From: Frankiales bacterium
GTDB taxonomy: Bacteria; Actinomycetota; Actinomycetes; Mycobacteriales; Jatrophihabitantaceae
Direction: 5' to 3'
NCBI GenBank assembly: GCA_025963265.1
Contig: JAOPUY010000539.1
Span: 1 to 8,551 of the forward strand
Length of the DNA stretch: 8,551 nucleotides
How positions within the stretch are numbered: position 1 is the first letter of the stretch; each line of letters begins with the position of its first letter. Positions 5,288-8,551 of this stretch are shown here, in pieces. Below the pieces are notes generated by a model. The model was not told where the DNA came from. It worked only from the letters and a program-made list of their open reading frames with translations, and made no database searches. The position numbers were made by a program, and so were the translations under genes.

Positions 5288-6190
5288 TCAGCCGACGAGC
5301 TTGGCGCGCAACCGGGCGGTGTCCTGCTGGGACCAGCCGCGCGCGGCCAGCCAGCCGTCCAGGCCGCCCGGCTGATCCCGCAGCGTCTGCAAGACCAGCT
5401 CGATCACGTGGGCCTTCGGAGCCTTGAGCGCGATTGGCTCATCGGCATCAGCATTTGCACCGGCGTCGGGCTCGGCGCCGGCGTCAGCATCAGTATCAGC
5501 ATTTGCACCGGCTGGCGGAGCTGCCTTCGGCTGGCGGTAGGTTCCGCTGCGGCCCAGCAACCGGTTGACGTCGTCGATCCGTTGCTCACTGGCGGCAAAG
5601 TCGGCCGCGATGGCATCCGGGCGGACGCCGACCAGACTCAGCGCGAGCGCCACCACCAACCCGGTGCGGTCCTTGCCGGCTGCGCAATGGACCACGGTGG
5701 ATCCCGCCGGCTCGGCGAACGCCTGCAACGCCGCGACCACCGAGTCCGAGCGGGTGTCGAGCAACATCAGGTAGCTGTTGGCGAGGGGGTTGTCGGTGAC
5801 CGGCGGGGCCGAGCGATCACTGCCCGGGAACAGCGCTCGGCGGTCGACCTCGGGCGGTCCGCCGGCGCCGGTCACTTCGTCGCGCACCGCGCCGGAGTCG
5901 GGTAGCAGCGAGAGATGGTGAATGACCACCGACGTCTGCGTGTGCAGTGGGCCGGGCCCCTCGCGGGCGACCTCGACGTCCGAGCGCAAGTCGACCACCC
6001 GGCGCACTCCGAGGTCGACCAGCAGATGCCGCTGATCATCGGCCGTGAGGTGCTGCAGGTTGGCCGAGCGGATCAGGGCGCCCGACCGGGTGAGCCGGCC
6101 GTCGACCGTGGGCAGCCCGCCCAGGTCGCGAGCATTCGCCCCACCGCTCAGCTCGACCCAGAGCGGTGCACTCACGGCGGGCTCAAGCAT
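5288..6190 (-). CDS. MptpB-like tyrosine/lipid phosphatase, 300 aa
   Basis: A cysteine-dependent phosphatase of the Y_phosphatase3 family. GGANARDLGGLPT (16-28) is the family's N-terminal motif. The P-loop VVHCAAGKDRTG (166-177) supplies nucleophile Cys169 and Arg175, and its Lys173-Asp174 pair is the mark of MptpB-type enzymes, known to act on phosphotyrosine and phosphoinositides. ADFAASEQRIDDV (196-208) and a C-terminal helical region (258-300) complete the fold. Residues 224-252 are an Ala/Asp/Gly-rich low-complexity insert, encoded partly by an 18-bp direct repeat, placed between the P-loop half and the C-terminal helices. No signal peptide is seen; MptpB is known to be exported without one, but export here is unproven. 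The ATG at 6190 overlaps the end of the TetR gene by 8 nt and has a weak ribosome site, so translational coupling is likely. Confidence 0.9.
   Translation of the reverse strand: MLEPAVSAPLWVELSGGANARDLGGLPTVDGRLTRSGALIRSANLQHLTADDQRHLLVDLGVRRVVDLRSDVEVAREGPGPLHTQTSVVIHHLSLLPDSGAVRDEVTGAGGPPEVDRRALFPGSDRSAPPVTDNPLANSYLMLLDTRSDSVVAALQAFAEPAGSTVVHCAAGKDRTGLVVALALSLVGVRPDAIAADFAASEQRIDDVNRLLGRSGTYRQPKAAPPAGANADTDADAGAEPDAGANADADEPIALKAPKAHVIELVLQTLRDQPGGLDGWLAARGWSQQDTARLRAKLVG
5447..5512. repeat. In-frame 18-bp direct repeat inside the phosphatase gene
   Basis: ATCAGCATTTGCACCGGC occurs exactly at 5447-5464 and 5495-5512, 48 bp apart, which is 16 codons, so both copies encode the same residues (AGANAD on the minus strand). 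The DNA between them contains further near-repeats of GCATCAG. The repeat pair brackets the low-complexity insert and suggests growth by in-frame slippage. Confidence 0.85.
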
Positions 6191-6809
6191 TCGGAATCGT
6201 CAGGCCCCGTAGGCAGAACTGCACCAGGTGGTCGCAGTCCGCGGCGCTGGGCGCAGTGCCCAATCGCAGGTGCCGCTGCAGAGTTCCGAACACAGCCTCG
6301 CCAAGGACGTCCGCGTCGCGCTCGGGCTCAGCGCTGCCGGCGCGGGTGATCGGATCCAGCAGGAGGCTCCGCAGCAGCGGAGGCAGCCGAGACCCCTCAT
6401 CGTCGGCGCCGCGGACGATCTGCAGGTTCACCGCGACGCTCTGCCGCGCGGCCTGCCGGGCCGTCACCTGGGTGAGCACCCCGCGGATCCACGCCTCGAT
6501 CTGCTTGCGCGGGTCGGTCTCTTTCGCGGTCTGATGCTCGAGGTAGTCGTGGACCCGGATGATGCCGCGTTGCAGCACCGCCCGCATCAGGTCGTCTTTG
6601 CCCGCGAAGTAGCGGTAGAAGGCCTGATTGGACGTGCCGGCCTCGGTGACGATGTCAGCCACCCGCGGCGCCGCCGGCGCGACCCGCTCGGCCACCCGTA
6701 GGGCCGCGTCCAGGATCGCCTCGACCACGCGGGTGGCGTCGTCTCGCAGCTTGGCCAGCGCGCGGTCGACGGCGGCTCGCACCGTGCTCGAGGCCTCTTC
6801 GACTGTCAC
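6183..6809 (-). CDS. TetR/AcrR-family transcriptional regulator
   Basis: A one-component DNA-binding regulator. With the GTG start at 6809 it has 208 residues, normal for the family. The N-terminal helix-turn-helix runs from about RVVEAILDAALRVAER (28-43) through PRVADIVTEAGTSNQAFYRYFAGKDDLM (48-75), with the typical YRYF(A)xKDDL ending of the recognition helix. The remaining helices form the ligand-binding and dimer domain, whose inducer is unknown but could be an acyl-CoA given the neighbours. The frame stays open to a GTG at 6905 (240 aa), but that start would run through the SDR promoter, so the shorter form is preferred; a GTG near 6845 is another option. Its stop overlaps the phosphatase start, so the two form an operon. 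It is divergent from the SDR gene and probably represses it, and perhaps itself, through the palindrome at 6875-6887. Confidence 0.85.
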   Translation of the reverse strand: MTVEEASSTVRAAVDRALAKLRDDATRVVEAILDAALRVAERVAPAAPRVADIVTEAGTSNQAFYRYFAGKDDLMRAVLQRGIIRVHDYLEHQTAKETDPRKQIEAWIRGVLTQVTARQAARQSVAVNLQIVRGADDEGSRLPPLLRSLLLDPITRAGSAEPERDADVLGEAVFGTLQRHLRLGTAPSAADCDHLVQFCLRGLTIPNA

Positions 6810-6858
6810 CCAGCCAGTATGCCGTTCCGGAGAATCTTCGTCCACTTGAGACAGAACG

Positions 6859-6887
6859 TTGACTCTGACAGCGAAGAATCCTATTCT
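6859..6887 (+). promoter_or_regulatory. SDR promoter with candidate TetR operator over the -10 box
   Basis: TTGACT (6859-6864), a 17-bp spacer and TATTCT (6882-6887) predict a start near 6894 and a 40-nt leader. The palindrome AGAAT-CCT-ATTCT (6875-6887) covers the -10 box, so a bound dimer would block transcription. On the other strand the same DNA contains TAGGAT (6883-6878), a possible -10 for the regulator gene, so one site could control both directions. Confidence 0.6.
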
Positions 6888-6934
6888 CAGATCGGCCGGG
6901 GGCACCCTGGCGTCGAGTTCTCGGGAGTGCGCAG

Positions 6935-7696
6935 ATGAGTTATGTGGACCAACTGTTCGATCTGACCGACCGGGTGGTGATCATCACCGGCGGCAGCCGA
7001 GGCCTGGGCCGCGAGATGGCGTTCGGCTGCGCGCGCGCCGGCGCGGACGTCGTGATCGCCAGCCGCAAGCTGGACAACTGCATCACCACCGCGAAGGAAA
7101 TCGAGGCCGAGACCGGCCGTGCCGCGATGCCGTACGAGTTGCACGTCGGTCGCTGGGCCCAGATCGAGCCATTTGTCGACGCGGTCTATGACCGGTTCGG
7201 CAAAGTCGACGTGCTGATCAACAACGCCGGCATGTCGCCGGTCTACGACAAGCTCTCCGACGTCTCCGAGCAGATGTTCGACAGCGTCGTGAATCTCAAC
7301 TTCAAAGGCCCGTTTCGGCTATCGGTGCTCGTCGGCGAGCGGATGGTCGCGGCCGGTCGCGGCTCGATCGTCAACGTCAGCTCCTCGGGCTCCATCCGCT
7401 CCGGCCAGTCGATCATCGCCTACGCCGGGGCCAAAGCGGCCCTGAACTCGATGTCTGAGGGCCTGGCCCAGGCGTTCGGGCCGAACGTGCGGGTCAACAC
7501 CTTGATGTCGGGCACGATGATGACCGACGTCTCCAAGGCGTGGGACCTCGACGCGACGCGGGCCGGAGCCAAGCGATTCGCCCTGCAACGGATCGGCGAG
7601 CCGACCGAGGTCGTGGGCACCGCGCTGTACTTGGCCTCCGACGCGTCCAGCTACACCACCAGCGCCACCATCCGGGTCGACGGCGGCATTCCGTAG
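6935..7696 (+). CDS. Short-chain dehydrogenase/reductase (SDR), 253 aa
   Basis: A classical NAD(P)-dependent oxidoreductase of normal length. The Rossmann nucleotide motif TGGSRGLG is at 18-25, the NNAG motif at 96-99, and the catalytic residues are Ser150, Tyr163 and Lys167 in YAGAK. ASRK at 42-45, after the second strand, favours NADP(H) over NAD(H), though not decisively. The C-terminal LYLASDASSYTTSATIRVDGG (231-251) is the usual end of the FabG-like group. The substrate is probably a 3-oxo/3-hydroxyacyl-CoA or another alcohol or ketone; this is inferred from the acyl-CoA dehydrogenase 52 nt downstream, with which it probably shares a transcript. The ATG is supported by GGGAG 7 nt upstream. 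Regulation by the divergent TetR protein is likely. Confidence 0.93.
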   Translation: MSYVDQLFDLTDRVVIITGGSRGLGREMAFGCARAGADVVIASRKLDNCITTAKEIEAETGRAAMPYELHVGRWAQIEPFVDAVYDRFGKVDVLINNAGMSPVYDKLSDVSEQMFDSVVNLNFKGPFRLSVLVGERMVAAGRGSIVNVSSSGSIRSGQSIIAYAGAKAALNSMSEGLAQAFGPNVRVNTLMSGTMMTDVSKAWDLDATRAGAKRFALQRIGEPTEVVGTALYLASDASSYTTSATIRVDGGIP

Positions 7697-7748
7697 ACCA
7701 CGCGCCGCTCACCCCCCGCTACCCGCTCCTTCAGGAAAGAGGACAGCC

Positions 7749-8551
7749 ATGACCTGGGATTTCTCCGTCGAGCCCGAGTTCCAAGAGCTGCTTGACTGGG
7801 CCGAGACCTTCGTGACCCAAAAGTGCTACAAGCTCGACCTGCTCTGGCGTCACGACACCTACAAGCCGCTCACCGATCAGCAGCGGGCCATCGTCGACCC
7901 GATGAAGCAGGAAGTCCGCGACCACAAACTCTGGGCCTGCCATCTTGGTCCGGAGCTCGGTGGCCAGGGCTACGGTCAGCTGAAGCTGGCGATGCTGAAC
8001 GAGATCCTGGGCAAGTCGACCTGGGCCCCGCGGATCTTCGGAACCCAAGCCCCAGACACCGGAAACGCCGAGATCATCGCGCATTACGGGACGCCCGAGC
8101 AGAAGGAGGCCTACCTCAAGCCGTTGCTCGAGGGCGAGATCGTCTCCTGCTTCTCGATGACCGAGCCCCAGGGCGGGGCCGACCCCGGCGTGTTCACGTG
8201 CGCGGCGACCCGGGACGGCGACGAATGGGTCATCAACGGCGAGAAGTTCTTCTCCTCCAATGCCCGCTGGGCGACCTTCTTCATCGTCATGGCCGTGACC
8301 AACCCGGACGCGCCGGTGAACAAGCGGATGTCGATGTTCCTGGTTCCGGCCGACACCCCGGGCATCAACATCGTCCGCAACCTGGGCACCATCGGCGAGC
8401 CGGAGGGCGAGGGCACCCACGGCTATATCCGGTATGAGGAGGTCCGCGTTCCGACCACCGCGATGCTCGGCGCGCAAGGCGACGCGTTCGGGGTGGCGCA
8501 GACTCGGCTCGGCGGCGGACGGGTGCACCACGCGATGCGCTCGGTCGGCAA
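7749..8551 (+). CDS. Acyl-CoA dehydrogenase (FadE type), 3' end beyond window
   Basis: The first 267 residues of a flavin-dependent acyl-CoA dehydrogenase, which introduces the alpha-beta double bond in acyl-CoA oxidation. The N-terminal helical domain covers about 1-132, including the conserved-looking CHLGPELGGQGYG (64-76). The family signature CFSMTEPQGGADP (134-146) begins the beta domain, followed by WVINGEKFFSSNA (160-172), which helps hold FAD, and by IRYEEVRVP (227-235). RLGGGRVHHAMRSVG (253-267) opens the C-terminal helical domain and the window ends there, so the catalytic acid cannot be seen. The sequence pattern is closest to the FadE2/ACAD10-11 group, judged from memory. The ATG follows GGAAAGAGG. 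Its frame stays open to the last base. It probably sits in one operon with the SDR gene. Confidence 0.92.
   Translation, partial: MTWDFSVEPEFQELLDWAETFVTQKCYKLDLLWRHDTYKPLTDQQRAIVDPMKQEVRDHKLWACHLGPELGGQGYGQLKLAMLNEILGKSTWAPRIFGTQAPDTGNAEIIAHYGTPEQKEAYLKPLLEGEIVSCFSMTEPQGGADPGVFTCAATRDGDEWVINGEKFFSSNARWATFFIVMAVTNPDAPVNKRMSMFLVPADTPGINIVRNLGTIGEPEGEGTHGYIRYEEVRVPTTAMLGAQGDAFGVAQTRLGGGRVHHAMRSVG

Noticed and set aside
5228..5905. Plus-strand frame of 225 codons opposite the phosphatase gene
   Set aside because: Antisense to a protein with a full catalytic signature; its Ile/Ser/Cys repeats only reflect the direct repeat in the opposite frame.
7731..8531. Long minus-strand open frame (266 codons) opposite the acyl-CoA dehydrogenase gene
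   Set aside because: It mirrors the dehydrogenase coding sequence, has shadow-type composition rich in Arg, Gly and Leu, and no recognisable domain; the + strand frame has clear family motifs.

Overview
The window looks like chromosomal DNA from a high-GC actinomycete. Codons end mostly in G or C, the lipoprotein signal is of the usual actinobacterial kind, one protein resembles the maltokinase N-terminal cap family, one phosphatase resembles mycobacterial MptpB, and several intergenic hairpins look like terminators without a strong U-tract. Genus and order cannot be fixed from the sequence. There is no rRNA, tRNA, CRISPR array, transposase, phage gene or replication origin.

Left part (1-5185): three paralogous genes on the + strand encode branched-chain-amino-acid-type ABC transporter substrate-binding lipoproteins (1-923, cut by the window edge; 2100-3335; 3950-5185). 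The two complete ones are each a separate unit with a duplicated promoter, a leader of about 160 nt holding a strong stem-loop at the same position, an identical ribosome-binding region, and a terminator hairpin. No permease or ATPase gene is present, so these look like extra receptors for a transporter encoded elsewhere. A maltokinase-cap-like gene (1058-1690, - strand) lies between the first two copies, and its 3' end runs into a 12-bp tandem repeat. The 614-bp spacer between copies two and three holds regulatory elements but no convincing gene.

Right part (5288-8551): a divergent locus. On the - strand a TetR-type regulator (6183-6809) overlaps and probably is translationally coupled to an MptpB-like tyrosine/lipid phosphatase (5288-6190). 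On the + strand an SDR oxidoreductase (6935-7696) is followed 52 nt later by an acyl-CoA dehydrogenase (7749 to beyond the window). A TTGACT/TATTCT promoter for the SDR gene carries a 13-bp palindrome across its -10 box, the obvious candidate operator for the TetR protein. This half therefore looks like a lipid or acyl-CoA catabolic locus. From memory, ptbB and fadE2 are also neighbours in Mycobacterium tuberculosis.

Nothing here is an obviously new defence or mobile system. The most interesting signals are the receptor array with changes concentrated at a predicted ligand-contact loop, the covarying leader stem-loops, and the duplicated promoter with a palindrome in its spacer.
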